Positions 8,581 to 16,655 of a DNA stretch of 64,000 bases are shown here, piece by piece. How positions within the stretch are numbered: position 1 is the stretch's first letter; each line of letters begins with the position of its first letter. This DNA is from an uncultured Lachnospiraceae bacterium. GTDB taxonomy: Bacteria > Bacillota > Clostridia > Lachnospirales > Lachnospiraceae. The notes below the pieces were generated by a model. It was not told the DNA's origin and did no database searches. It saw only the letters and a program-made list of their open reading frames with translations. The stretch spans positions 62,001-126,000 of the forward strand of contig CAJUGG010000032.1 in NCBI GenBank assembly GCA_910585995.1, written 5' to 3'. The position numbers and the translations under genes were made by a program.

Positions 8581-9357
8581 TTAAAAACAAGTAAATGCTC
8601 CGTCAATCACAAAATCCGATCCGGTGGTGAAGGAGCTGGTGTCTCCTGCCAGATATACACAGATAGATGCCAGTTCTTCGGGTCTCCCCATCCTTCCCAT
8701 AGGTGCCATCTGGTTCCACTGTTCGATCAGCGGGATCAGTGTGGGAGAATTAAGAGTCAGCTCTGTACCAATGTATCCGGGACTTATGCTGTTGACGCGC
8801 ACGCCTCTCTTTGCCCATTCGATCGCCAGGGATTTGGTAAGCTGTATGACGCCTGCTTTGGATGCATTGTAAGCACACTGTGGCTGAGGCACATTGACGA
8901 TATGGGCAGACATGGAAGCAGTATTGATGATGGAACCGCCGCCGTGCTCTAGCATATATTTTCCAGCTGCAATATCCGTCAAAAAGACGCCATTTAAGTT
9001 GATATTGATCACCTTATACCACTGTTCATATGTCATCTCCTCTGCTGGCGCATTGATGCAGATCCCCGCATTGTTGTGGCAGAAATCAAGTCCCCCCAGC
9101 TCTTTTACAACTGTCTGGATCATGGACTCTACCTGCTCCTGACTGGTGCAGTCAGTCTGAACTGCGATCACTTTTTTGCCCGTCTTCTCAGACAGTTCTG
9201 CTGCCGTCTTCTGCGCCTCTTTAAGATCCAGATCCACAATCGCCACGTCTGCTCCTGCTTCCGCGAATGCAGTTGCTGTACATTTGCCGATGCCTCTTGC
9301 ACCTCCGGTCACATATCCTTTCTTGCCATCCAGTCTCATTTGTTCGATGATTCCCAT
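8581..9357 (-). CDS. Short-chain dehydrogenase/reductase (polyol or sugar dehydrogenase type)
   Basis: 258-residue classical SDR. NAD(P)-binding TGGARGIGK follows a short N-terminal extension, then NNAG, the catalytic serine in NTASMS, and the catalytic YNASK. The final GSDFVIDGAFTCF is the standard C-terminal motif of sorbose-reductase/glucose-1-dehydrogenase-like enzymes. ATG 9357 follows GGAGGACACT. The upstream gap contains two copies of an AT-rich palindrome, so expression is probably regulated separately from the ABC operon that ends at the terminator at 9508-9540. The substrate is likely a sugar or polyol acting with the neighbouring dehydrogenases (inference). Confidence 0.85.
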   Translation of the reverse strand: MGIIEQMRLDGKKGYVTGGARGIGKCTATAFAEAGADVAIVDLDLKEAQKTAAELSEKTGKKVIAVQTDCTSQEQVESMIQTVVKELGGLDFCHNNAGICINAPAEEMTYEQWYKVININLNGVFLTDIAAGKYMLEHGGGSIINTASMSAHIVNVPQPQCAYNASKAGVIQLTKSLAIEWAKRGVRVNSISPGYIGTELTLNSPTLIPLIEQWNQMAPMGRMGRPEELASICVYLAGDTSSFTTGSDFVIDGAFTCF

Positions 9358-9381
9358 AGTGTCCTCCTTTTTAATATTTTG

Positions 9382-9482
9382 TTTTATAAAATGATTTTCT
9401 AAAATATATTTATATAATAATCCAAGTTTCCGAATTTGTCAAGCCTAATTTTATAAAATCATTTAATAAAATATATTTATAT
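9382..9482. promoter_or_regulatory. Duplicated AT-rich palindromic operator upstream of the SDR gene
   Basis: Two 34-bp direct copies (9382-9415 and 9449-9482) agree at 31 of 34 positions and are spaced 67 bp apart. Each contains a near-palindrome of the form TTTTATAAAATNATTTNNTAAAA. The second is symmetric except at the centre and one pair of positions. They are likely tandem binding sites for a repressor that is not identified here; they differ from the GC-centred LacI sites nearby. Confidence 0.6.
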
Positions 9483-9507
9483 TTTACAAACAGACGAATG
9501 GGCATGT

Positions 9508-9540
9508 AAAAGGACTGCCTCAGATGAAGCAGCCCTTTTT
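9508..9540 (-). terminator. Terminator of the sugar ABC operon
   Basis: Minus-strand hairpin AAAAAGGGCTGC / GCAGTCCTTTT with a U-rich end, about 75 bp after the Gfo/Idh/MocA stop codon. Confidence 0.75.
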
Positions 9541-9616
9541 ATAGTTCTTATTCTGTCCGACTATTTAGCAAGTCATTTGGCAAAAAGGAATTTGGTCAAT
9601 ACATTTGGTCAGTACA

Positions 9617-10792
9617 CTAGTCTTCTACCTTTACCCAGCTTCCGGACTCTGAGGATTTTCTCATCGCCTCACAGACGCGCTCTACACGGTAGCCAACCGA
9701 AAATCTGGTGGTGGGCTGTTCGCCGCTTGCGATGGCTTTGATAAACTCATACATCTCGATTGCCTTTAATTCTCCATATCCGATGTTCATACCTGGGATA
9801 TTCCAGGTTACTTCTCCATGGAAATGTGCTGGCCCGGTGTAGATGGTCTTAAATCCGCGCCGGTCGTCCGGGTCGTTGGCAAAGCATACCTGAAGCTCAT
9901 TTAATCTCTCGTAGTTAAAGCAGATGCTTCCCAAAGTTCCGTGTAATTCTATCGTGATATAGTTATTGCGTCCCCACGCATTTCTGGTTGCCTCAATACT
10001 GCCGACTGCACCATTTTTAAATCTTACCAGATAGCTGGTCTCATCATCCACATCTACCGGACGTTTCTCGGCATCTGCACCAAGTTTTACCGTTCCTAAA
10101 AGATCCACGCCGCCTTCCTGAACGGGTCTTTCTTTGATATAGGTCTTCATCATACCATTGACTTCCTCGATATCTCCGGCCAGATACTGTGCAATATCGA
10201 TCACGTGAGAAGCGATATCTCCAAGAGTGCCTGCTCCGGCAATCTCTTTTTGGAATCTCCAGGAAAGAGGAGAAGACGGATCTGCGGACCAGCTCTGCAG
10301 ATAGGTACAGCGGATATTTAAGATCTCACCCACGGAACCTTCATCGATCAGTTTTTTCGCCAGATCAATCGCCGGAACTCTGCGGTACTGGTAAGCATTC
10401 ATACTGATAATTCCCTTTTTAGCTGCTTCCTCTGCCGCTTCTGCCATTGCTTTTGCATCTTTCAGAGTCGAAGCAATCGGCTTCTCGCAGATCACATGTT
10501 TTCCTGCCTTTAACGCTGCAATGGCAATCTCTGCATGGGCATTATTAGGCGTACAGATGCTGACCACATCGATCTCAGGGTCATTGACGATCTCATGCCA
10601 GTCCGTACAGCATTTTTCAAATCCAAAACGCTCTCTGGCATCTTCTGCGATCTCAGGAACCACATCACAGATCGTCTTCATCACAGGAACTGCCGGTGCC
10701 GGCCAGAAAAACTTTGGCATATTGGAATATCCAACCACATGTGCCTTACCCATAAAGCCTGCTCCCACCAAACCTACATTTAATTTTTTCAT
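9617..10792 (-). CDS. Gfo/Idh/MocA-family oxidoreductase (paralogue 1)
   Basis: 391-residue NAD(P)-dependent dehydrogenase. The N-terminal Rossmann fold has VGLVGAGFMGKAH, the central VSICTPNNAHAEIAIAA and CEKPIA carry the family EKP catalytic lysine, and a C-terminal alpha/beta substrate domain follows. It is the last gene of the epimerase-SBP-ATPase-permease operon, with ATG 10792 preceded by GGAGGAACAGTAAC. It closely resembles the second dehydrogenase at 16656-17828 (MPxFFWPAP, SWSADPSSPLSWRFQKEI versus DWSADPNSPLSWRFQKNI), so the two probably act on related or sequential intermediates. The substrate is unknown; inositol, rhizopine-like and keto-sugar oxidations are the usual roles. Confidence 0.88.
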   Translation of the reverse strand: MKKLNVGLVGAGFMGKAHVVGYSNMPKFFWPAPAVPVMKTICDVVPEIAEDARERFGFEKCCTDWHEIVNDPEIDVVSICTPNNAHAEIAIAALKAGKHVICEKPIASTLKDAKAMAEAAEEAAKKGIISMNAYQYRRVPAIDLAKKLIDEGSVGEILNIRCTYLQSWSADPSSPLSWRFQKEIAGAGTLGDIASHVIDIAQYLAGDIEEVNGMMKTYIKERPVQEGGVDLLGTVKLGADAEKRPVDVDDETSYLVRFKNGAVGSIEATRNAWGRNNYITIELHGTLGSICFNYERLNELQVCFANDPDDRRGFKTIYTGPAHFHGEVTWNIPGMNIGYGELKAIEMYEFIKAIASGEQPTTRFSVGYRVERVCEAMRKSSESGSWVKVED

Positions 10793-10818
10793 TGTTACTG
10801 TTCCTCCATTCTTATTTT

Positions 10819-11784
10819 TTATTTTCTGTTCTTTTTTTGCGCAATATTACTCATGGCAACAGCCAATATAATAATCATACCTTTTACTACCGTCTGCTGG
10901 GCGCTGCTTAGATTGGCCAGAATCAATGCATTGTTGATCATTCCCATCAGGACAGAACCAAAGAGTGCACCAATCACAGAACCCGTACCTCCTGACATGG
11001 AAGTACCGCCTAACACCACTGCTGCGATCACAGACATCTCATCGCCGTCACCGTAGGAATAACGTCCGGCCTGAAGCCGTCCTGCATACAGTATCCCGGC
11101 AAAAGCCGCAAAAGCACCGGATAAGATAAAAGCGATCATCTTTACTTTTACTGTATTGACACCACTGTACTGTGCGGACATCTCATTGCCGCCGGTCGCC
11201 AGAATATGACGCCCGAAAGAGGTCTTGTTGAAAAGTGCAAAGCCTGCCACATAAAAGACAAAGGTCCACAGCAGAAGCACAGGGATACCTGCCACCTCTC
11301 CAATGCCGAAGATCGTACAGAAGGTCTTGTTTCCGATCGGAACTGCCGCTGTATCTGTAATCCACATGGCGCTTCCTCTGACCACCTGCATCATACCCAT
11401 GGTCGCGAGAAAGGCCGGAAGTCCAAATCTCGTCACCAGCACGCCGTTGATGGCACCGATCAGGCATCCAAAACAGATCCCAGCCAGCAGAGCTAACAGG
11501 ATAGAATTGGTGCTCTGCAAGATCAAAGAGACAATCATCGCCGTCATCGCAGCGACTGCTCCTACCGTCAAATCGATCTGTCCGGCTGCCATCACCAGTG
11601 TTCCGGCAACAGCCATAATAGAGATCATCGTTGTCTGGCGCAAGATATTGATAATATTGTTGGCGCTTAAAAATCCTTTGTTTCCCAATACTACGGCAAA
11701 TACCAGGAATACCCCCACAAAGATCAGGTACACCATATATTTGTCCCATTGGATATTTTTCTTAGCCGCTTTGTTGAATTGCAT
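10819..11784 (-). CDS. Sugar ABC transporter permease (RbsC type)
   Basis: 321-residue inner-membrane permease with about eight to ten hydrophobic helices. Conserved features of the BPD_transp_2 family are QIDLTVGAVAAMTAM, the G-rich loop GALFGSVLMGMINNALIL, and GGTSMSGGTGSVIGAL near the C terminus. The start at 11784 is chosen because GAGGAGGAGTTACAGC precedes it; this start lies 23 bp inside the end of the ATPase gene, typical of translational coupling. It forms the membrane pore of a ribose-class importer with the ATPase and lipoprotein encoded upstream. Confidence 0.9.
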   Translation of the reverse strand: MQFNKAAKKNIQWDKYMVYLIFVGVFLVFAVVLGNKGFLSANNIINILRQTTMISIMAVAGTLVMAAGQIDLTVGAVAAMTAMIVSLILQSTNSILLALLAGICFGCLIGAINGVLVTRFGLPAFLATMGMMQVVRGSAMWITDTAAVPIGNKTFCTIFGIGEVAGIPVLLLWTFVFYVAGFALFNKTSFGRHILATGGNEMSAQYSGVNTVKVKMIAFILSGAFAAFAGILYAGRLQAGRYSYGDGDEMSVIAAVVLGGTSMSGGTGSVIGALFGSVLMGMINNALILANLSSAQQTVVKGMIIILAVAMSNIAQKKNRK

Positions 11785-13261
11785 GCTGTAACTCCTCCTC
11801 TGCATTTATTTCTTTTCTTGAAAGGCATCCTGTGATCTTCCCATCGAACAATACAATAATCCGGTCACAGACCGCCATCAGCTCGGTCAACTCAGAAGAT
11901 ACAAACAACACGCCCTTCCCTTCATCTGCAAATTTTCGGATTAGATCAATGATTTCTGCTTTTGCGCCAATATCAACGCCTGCGGTAGGCTCATCCAACA
12001 TCATAATCTCCGGTTTCATATTTAACCATTTGGCAACGACAATTTTCTGCTGGTTGCCACCGGAGAGGAGATTGATCCTCTTATGTATCCCGTCGGTCAC
12101 GACATTCAGCTGCTCGACATTGTCCTCCACGATGGTATTGGCCCGCTTTTCATCCACAAAAAATTTATATTTGCACAGGCCGGACACCATGGGAAGAATG
12201 GCGTTTTCTTTCACTGTGTGGATCAGCACCAGTCCCTGTTTTCTTCTGTCCTCCGGGATCAATGCAAAGCCGGCGCGGATGGCACTTTGCGTATTTTTGA
12301 TGGTGACTTCTCTTCCATGAATCTTCACCGTCCCGCCCTGCATCGTTCTGCGTCCAAATAAAGTCTCTAAGATCTCCGTCCTTCCACTGCCCATCAGTCC
12401 GGCAAATCCCAGGATCTCTCCGGGCTTCAGGGAAAAAGAAATATCTGCAATCTTGTCATTTACTTTCAGATGCTCAACACTCAGCAGGTCCTCCGCCTCT
12501 TTTTCATAGCTTCGCTCTACCCAGTTGAATTTTTTACCGGCTCCATCCCCCAGCATACATCGGATGATAGAGTCCAGATCCATATGTTCGATACGGTCTG
12601 TACGGGCAATCGTGCCATCTCTTAAGATGGTGATGGCATCCGCAATCTTCAGAATCTCATTCATCCGGTGGGAGATGTAGACCATCGACACACCCTTCGC
12701 CTTTAAGTCCGCGATCAGCTCGAACAGATGTTCTGTCTCAGAATCCGACAGAGAGGCTGTAGGCTCATCCAGGATCAGGATCTGTGCTTCCTTAGACACC
12801 GCTTTGGCAATCTCCACCATCTGACTGACACCGACACTTAGCGTCCCTACCACCGTGTCCGGCTCCACATCAATCCCAAGTTCTTTCAGCACTGCTTCTG
12901 CCCGCTGATTCATATAGGCAGTATCCCGAAAGCCATGTCTGGTTACTTCTTCTCCAAGGAAAATATTCTCTGCTACCGTCATAGTGGGAATCAGGGAAAG
13001 TTCCTGGAAAATCATCGCGATCCCATAGTGGTTTGCATCATGAATACTGTGAATATTGACAGCATTTCCATTGACAAAAATCTCTCCTGCATCTTTTTGG
13101 TAGACGCCGGTCATAATCTTCATCAGCGTGGATTTTCCAGCCCCGTTTCCCCCTACAAGCGCATGCACTTCTCCTTTTTTCATGGAGAAATCCACACCCT
13201 TTAATACAGGAACTGCGAAAGATTTTTGAATCCCTTTCATCTCCAATACATATTCGCTCAT
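11762..13261 (-). CDS. Sugar ABC transporter ATPase, duplicated (RbsA type)
   Basis: 499 residues with two nucleotide-binding domains. The first has Walker A GGNGAGKST, signature LSVGVSQMVEIAKA and Walker B LILDEPTASLS. The second has a degenerate Walker A GLMGSGRTE, signature LSGGNQQKIVVAKWL and Walker B IMMLDEPTAGVDIGAK. This tandem, half-degenerate design is characteristic of ribose/galactose/xylose (CUT2) importers. It sits between the binding-protein and permease genes. The Shine-Dalgarno is weak (AATAGG directly before ATG). Confidence 0.93.
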   Translation of the reverse strand: MSEYVLEMKGIQKSFAVPVLKGVDFSMKKGEVHALVGGNGAGKSTLMKIMTGVYQKDAGEIFVNGNAVNIHSIHDANHYGIAMIFQELSLIPTMTVAENIFLGEEVTRHGFRDTAYMNQRAEAVLKELGIDVEPDTVVGTLSVGVSQMVEIAKAVSKEAQILILDEPTASLSDSETEHLFELIADLKAKGVSMVYISHRMNEILKIADAITILRDGTIARTDRIEHMDLDSIIRCMLGDGAGKKFNWVERSYEKEAEDLLSVEHLKVNDKIADISFSLKPGEILGFAGLMGSGRTEILETLFGRRTMQGGTVKIHGREVTIKNTQSAIRAGFALIPEDRRKQGLVLIHTVKENAILPMVSGLCKYKFFVDEKRANTIVEDNVEQLNVVTDGIHKRINLLSGGNQQKIVVAKWLNMKPEIMMLDEPTAGVDIGAKAEIIDLIRKFADEGKGVLFVSSELTELMAVCDRIIVLFDGKITGCLSRKEINAEEELQHAIQQSG

Positions 13262-13292
13262 CCTATTTACCCGTTCTTTCTTATATTCGCCC

Positions 13293-14504
13293 TTAATTGG
13301 TCATTGCATCTTTAATCGTGTCAGGAGCCTCTGTATGGTACACTTCCTGATAAGCCTCTAAAAGATTGGACTGCTCCACACGCTTTGCCGGAACTGCCAC
13401 GTACGCAGGCGCCTCTTTGCCAAGCAGCGCATATGCCGCCAAGGTAGCTTCTGCAACGCCCTGGTCATAAGGAAGCTGTGCGCCAAGACCCAATACATTT
13501 CCTTCTGCAATCTCTTTTGCGATGTTATTTCCAAGGTCAATCGTACTCAATAAGATATCGTCTCTTCCGGCTGCACGAAGTGCGGACAGCGCACCCTCAC
13601 ATGGGATATCCCAGTGGACAAACATCGCCTCGATATTCGGATTCTGTGTGATCATCGCATCTGCCACCACATCGCATCCATTCTCATCCTGGAATCCCAT
13701 CTTGGATACCACTTCAATCTCCGGATATTTCTCAGCCATCTCTTTTTCAAATGCTTCCAGTCTCTGATTGGTCACAAAGAAATCCACATCATAGTAGATA
13801 ATGCCGATCTTTCCTTTTCCGCCAAGAGCCTCTCCGATCAGATCTGCCGCGATCAGGCCATTGCCGTAGTTATCTGCGGAGACACAGCTTACATAGTTCT
13901 CTCCTGCGGTAAATCCAGACGGCACATTATCCATAAAGACCACCTTGATTCCGCTGTCAGCCACACGCTGATAAGCATTAGCTGTAGAAGTTGCATCGGT
14001 TGGGATGGACACCAGAATATCCGGCTCCTTTGCCATAATGGTCTCTAAGTCAGACACTTGCTTTTCCGCAGAAAAATTGGCATCTGTGACTGCTGTGATC
14101 TCGATTCCTAATTTTGCAAATGTATCTTCCAGCCCTTTTTGCTGTGCAGATGACCAGTCATTGCCGCCGTAGTGAAAACTGATCGCTGCAGTATAGCCTC
14201 CCGCCTGTATCTGCGCGATCTCTTCGTCAGTCAAAGACAGCTCTGTCGCAAGTACGGCACTCTCTCCATTAGGCCCTGTGGATTTGATCTCACCGCTTCC
14301 GCTTGTTGTACTCTCAGCCGGTGCTGTACTTTCGGCAGCATCTGCTTCCGGTTCGGTCGTCTCTATTTCCTCTGTCTCTTGTGTCTCATCCTGTGTTACG
14401 TCCTGGCTTTCTGCATCTGTTGCAGGACTGCTTCCGCAGCCGGCAGCCAATACGCTTGTCATAGCAGCAATACATAATATGGATAACCATCTTTTCGCTT
14501 TCAT
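13293..14504 (-). CDS. Sugar ABC transporter substrate-binding lipoprotein
   Basis: 403 residues. The signal peptide ends in the lipobox LAAGC with Cys23 as the lipid anchor. An acidic Ser/Thr/Glu-rich linker (about 25-90) precedes a Peripla_BP_4-type binding domain beginning near YTAAISFHYGGNDW (104 onward). It is the extracytoplasmic receptor of the ribose-class importer. The binding domain is clearly homologous to residues about 337-655 of the LacI-type regulator at 17888-19915, including the preceding GPNGES region. Both therefore probably recognise the same ligand, one outside and one inside the cell (inference). Confidence 0.92.
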   Translation of the reverse strand: MKAKRWLSILCIAAMTSVLAAGCGSSPATDAESQDVTQDETQETEEIETTEPEADAAESTAPAESTTSGSGEIKSTGPNGESAVLATELSLTDEEIAQIQAGGYTAAISFHYGGNDWSSAQQKGLEDTFAKLGIEITAVTDANFSAEKQVSDLETIMAKEPDILVSIPTDATSTANAYQRVADSGIKVVFMDNVPSGFTAGENYVSCVSADNYGNGLIAADLIGEALGGKGKIGIIYYDVDFFVTNQRLEAFEKEMAEKYPEIEVVSKMGFQDENGCDVVADAMITQNPNIEAMFVHWDIPCEGALSALRAAGRDDILLSTIDLGNNIAKEIAEGNVLGLGAQLPYDQGVAEATLAAYALLGKEAPAYVAVPAKRVEQSNLLEAYQEVYHTEAPDTIKDAMTN

Positions 14505-14520
14505 ATGTTCCTCCTGTTCT

Positions 14521-15333
14521 CTAGATCAATTTTCCTTTTAAATACTCATAAGATACTTTGCACGCCTTCGCGGGATCTCCAGCGTATCCATCCACTTCCA
14601 CCAGGTAGTCGCCCGTATATCCCTGTTCCTTTAAAAATGCCAGGACGCCTTCCAGATCAATGCTGCCCGTACCAAGGGGAGCAAATCCATTCTGATCCAG
14701 ATCTTTTAGATGGACGAATGAGATCCGGTCATAATATTTTTTGACAATCGCCAGAGGGTCTCCTCCGCCAGCTGCCAGATGGGCCAGATCCGGGCAGATC
14801 TTAATGTCCGTACGCTCAAATAATTTGTCGATCTGCTCAGGTTTTTCTGCCATCGAACCCAGATGCGGATGATAACTCGCTTCGATGCCATGGTCTGCAA
14901 ATACTTTAGATGCCTCCAAAAGTCCCTCGGCCAGAAGCTGATAATCTTCTTCCTGGATTCCTTTTCCTCTGATCGCTCCGCCGCAGAACGCCACATAGGA
15001 TACTCCTACCTGCTCTGCCAGCGATGCTACTGCTTTCATATGATGCATCTCATCCTCCAGTGCATCCTTGTAGATAAAGTTGGCACCAACACAGACACTC
15101 ATCATGCCAGCCTGATATCTTGCAAGCATATCTTTCAGCACCCCAAGATCCGCTGCATATTTGGTAAGATTTCCTTCCAACACTTCTATGTAACGAAAAC
15201 CTACATTCGTGATCTCTTTCAGGACTGCCTCATCATCACACAAGGTCAGATAGCGAATATCCTTGACACTTGTCACCCCGCCTCCATCTCCAACCAGCGG
15301 ACCGAATCCATTTGTCATGTATCCCAGTTTCAT
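14521..15333 (-). CDS. Sugar phosphate isomerase/epimerase (TIM barrel)
   Basis: 270-residue AP_endonuc_2-family enzyme. Metal-binding motifs fit the xylose-isomerase-like barrel: YIEVLEGN near the first strands, SYHPHLG, ICPDLAHLAAGGGDP, FVHLKDLD and a terminal YLVEVDGY. ATG 15333 is preceded by AGGAGGATTTT and its first residues MKLGYMTNGFG match the family start; a longer reading lacks a ribosome site. It is the first gene of the leftward operon, directly behind the promoter/operator at 15363-15415. Partner of the divergent epimerase at 15606; substrate unknown. Confidence 0.87.
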   Translation of the reverse strand: MKLGYMTNGFGPLVGDGGGVTSVKDIRYLTLCDDEAVLKEITNVGFRYIEVLEGNLTKYAADLGVLKDMLARYQAGMMSVCVGANFIYKDALEDEMHHMKAVASLAEQVGVSYVAFCGGAIRGKGIQEEDYQLLAEGLLEASKVFADHGIEASYHPHLGSMAEKPEQIDKLFERTDIKICPDLAHLAAGGGDPLAIVKKYYDRISFVHLKDLDQNGFAPLGTGSIDLEGVLAFLKEQGYTGDYLVEVDGYAGDPAKACKVSYEYLKGKLI

Positions 15334-15362
15334 AAAATCCTCCTTTTTCTTTGTTTTTACAA

Positions 15363-15415
15363 ATTTGCGCAAATCAATGTGACCTCAATATATCCTATCT
15401 CCGCCATTTTGTCAA
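15363..15415 (-). promoter_or_regulatory. Leftward promoter and operator of the ABC operon
   Basis: Minus-strand -35 TTGACA (15410-15415), 17-bp spacer and -10 TATATT (15387-15392) drive the epimerase-ABC operon. The palindrome ATTTGCGCAAAT at 15363-15374 covers the expected start site, so binding there would repress. The same motif recurs at 15564 and, with one altered end, at 19982. Confidence 0.85.
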
Positions 15416-15524
15416 TGTTTCCTGTGATTTTTCTTTTTATTTGTATTTATTGCACAATTTCTCTTCTTATTTTTGTGCTATATTCACAAATCGCAGCCAT
15501 TTTTTACTATTTTTATTTTTCTTG

Positions 15525-15575
15525 TTGACTTTTTCCTATTCCCATTATATAATTTTTTCATAAATTTGCGCAAAT
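15525..15575 (+). promoter_or_regulatory. Rightward promoter and operator of the epimerase-dehydrogenase operon
   Basis: -35 TTGACT (15525-15530), 17-bp spacer, -10 TATAAT (15548-15553). The palindrome ATTTGCGCAAAT at 15564-15575 overlaps the start point. Together with the leftward site it gives a divergent pair controlled by one regulator. Confidence 0.88.
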
Positions 15576-15605
15576 ATAGAAAAATAAAGAAAAGGAGACT
15601 CCACC

Positions 15606-16520
15606 ATGAAATTAGGTTTTGTATCTGCAATCTTAGACAACTGTTCTTTTGAAGAGGTAATTGATACGGCTGCTTCTATTGGATATGAATGTGTAGAAGT
15701 TGCCTGCTGGCCAGTAGAAAAGGCTTCCAGAAGATATGCCGGCGTGACACATATCCATGTGGAAGAACTGGATGCAGAAAAAATCCAAAAGATCAATGAT
15801 TATTGTAAGCAAAAAAACGTCGCAATCTCTGCACTTGCATATTATCCCAATGTATTGACCGAGGATCACAAGGAGCAGGAAAAGATCAAAAATCATCTGA
15901 TCGCGATGATCGAGGCAGCGCCAAAGCTTCACGTGGATACCATCACAACTTTTATTGGCAGAGCGCAGCATAAGACTATTGAGGAAAATCTGGAACTATT
16001 TCAAGAGATCTGGAAACCAATTATCAAGGTTGCAGAGGAAAAGAAAGTCAGAATTGCGATCGAAAACTGTCCGATGCTCTTTGATGACGGACAGTGGCCA
16101 GGAGGACAGAACCTGATGACCACACCTGCCATCTGGCGAAAAGTCTTCTCTTTGCTTCCAAGCGATTATCTGGGCCTGAACTATGACCCTTCCCATTTTA
16201 TCTGGCAGCAGATGGACTATATCGCACCTCTGTATGAGTTTAAAGAGAAGATCTTCCATGTCCACTATAAGGATATCAAACTCTATCCTGACAAGCTTCG
16301 CGATGTTGGAATCATGGCTTATCCGCTTCAGTACATGTCGCCAAAGCTTCCGGGACTTGGGGATGTGGATTGGGGAAAATATGTCTCTGCGCTCAATGAG
16401 ATCGGCTATGATGGTTACAGCTGCATTGAGATCGAAGACAAAGCTTTTGAAGGAACCTCAGAGCGGGTACTTGACTCCCTCAAGCTCTCCTACCGCTATA
16501 TGCGTCAATATGTTATTTAA
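15606..16520 (+). CDS. Sugar phosphate isomerase/epimerase (TIM barrel), second copy type
   Basis: 304-residue AP_endonuc_2-family protein. Visible barrel motifs include YECVEVACWP at the second strand, IAIENCPM, LGLNYDPSHFIWQQ, FHVHYKDI and YSCIEIEDK at the last strand. Together these supply the Glu/Asp/His/Glu metal site expected of the family. ATG 15606 follows AAAGGAGACTCCACC. It is the first gene of the rightward operon under the operator at 15564 and is followed, after a structured 89-nt element, by the second Gfo/Idh/MocA dehydrogenase. It is only distantly similar to the epimerase at 14521, so a different step of the same pathway is likely. Confidence 0.88.
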   Translation: MKLGFVSAILDNCSFEEVIDTAASIGYECVEVACWPVEKASRRYAGVTHIHVEELDAEKIQKINDYCKQKNVAISALAYYPNVLTEDHKEQEKIKNHLIAMIEAAPKLHVDTITTFIGRAQHKTIEENLELFQEIWKPIIKVAEEKKVRIAIENCPMLFDDGQWPGGQNLMTTPAIWRKVFSLLPSDYLGLNYDPSHFIWQQMDYIAPLYEFKEKIFHVHYKDIKLYPDKLRDVGIMAYPLQYMSPKLPGLGDVDWGKYVSALNEIGYDGYSCIEIEDKAFEGTSERVLDSLKLSYRYMRQYVI

Positions 16521-16540
16521 TCAAATATTTATGAAAAACA

Positions 16541-16629
16541 GCATCTGTCCGAAAGCAGCCCGGAAGGATTTTACAGAACGAAGTGATGGAAAATTCTTCC
16601 AGATGCCAGGGCGAAGTGAGGACAGATGC
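16541..16629 (+). other. Structured intercistronic hairpin element
   Basis: Three nested stems span the gap between two operon genes. Outer GCATCTGTCC pairs with GGACAGATGC (16541-16550 with 16620-16629), a middle GCCC pairs with GGGC, and an inner GGAAGGATTTT pairs with AAAATTCTTCC. It ends about 11 bases before the AAGGAGG of the next gene. It could be an RNA processing or stability element or a mobile palindromic repeat. No U tract follows, so it is not a simple terminator. Confidence 0.65.
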
Positions 16630-16655
16630 GGAACTTAGATAAGGAGGATCGAATC

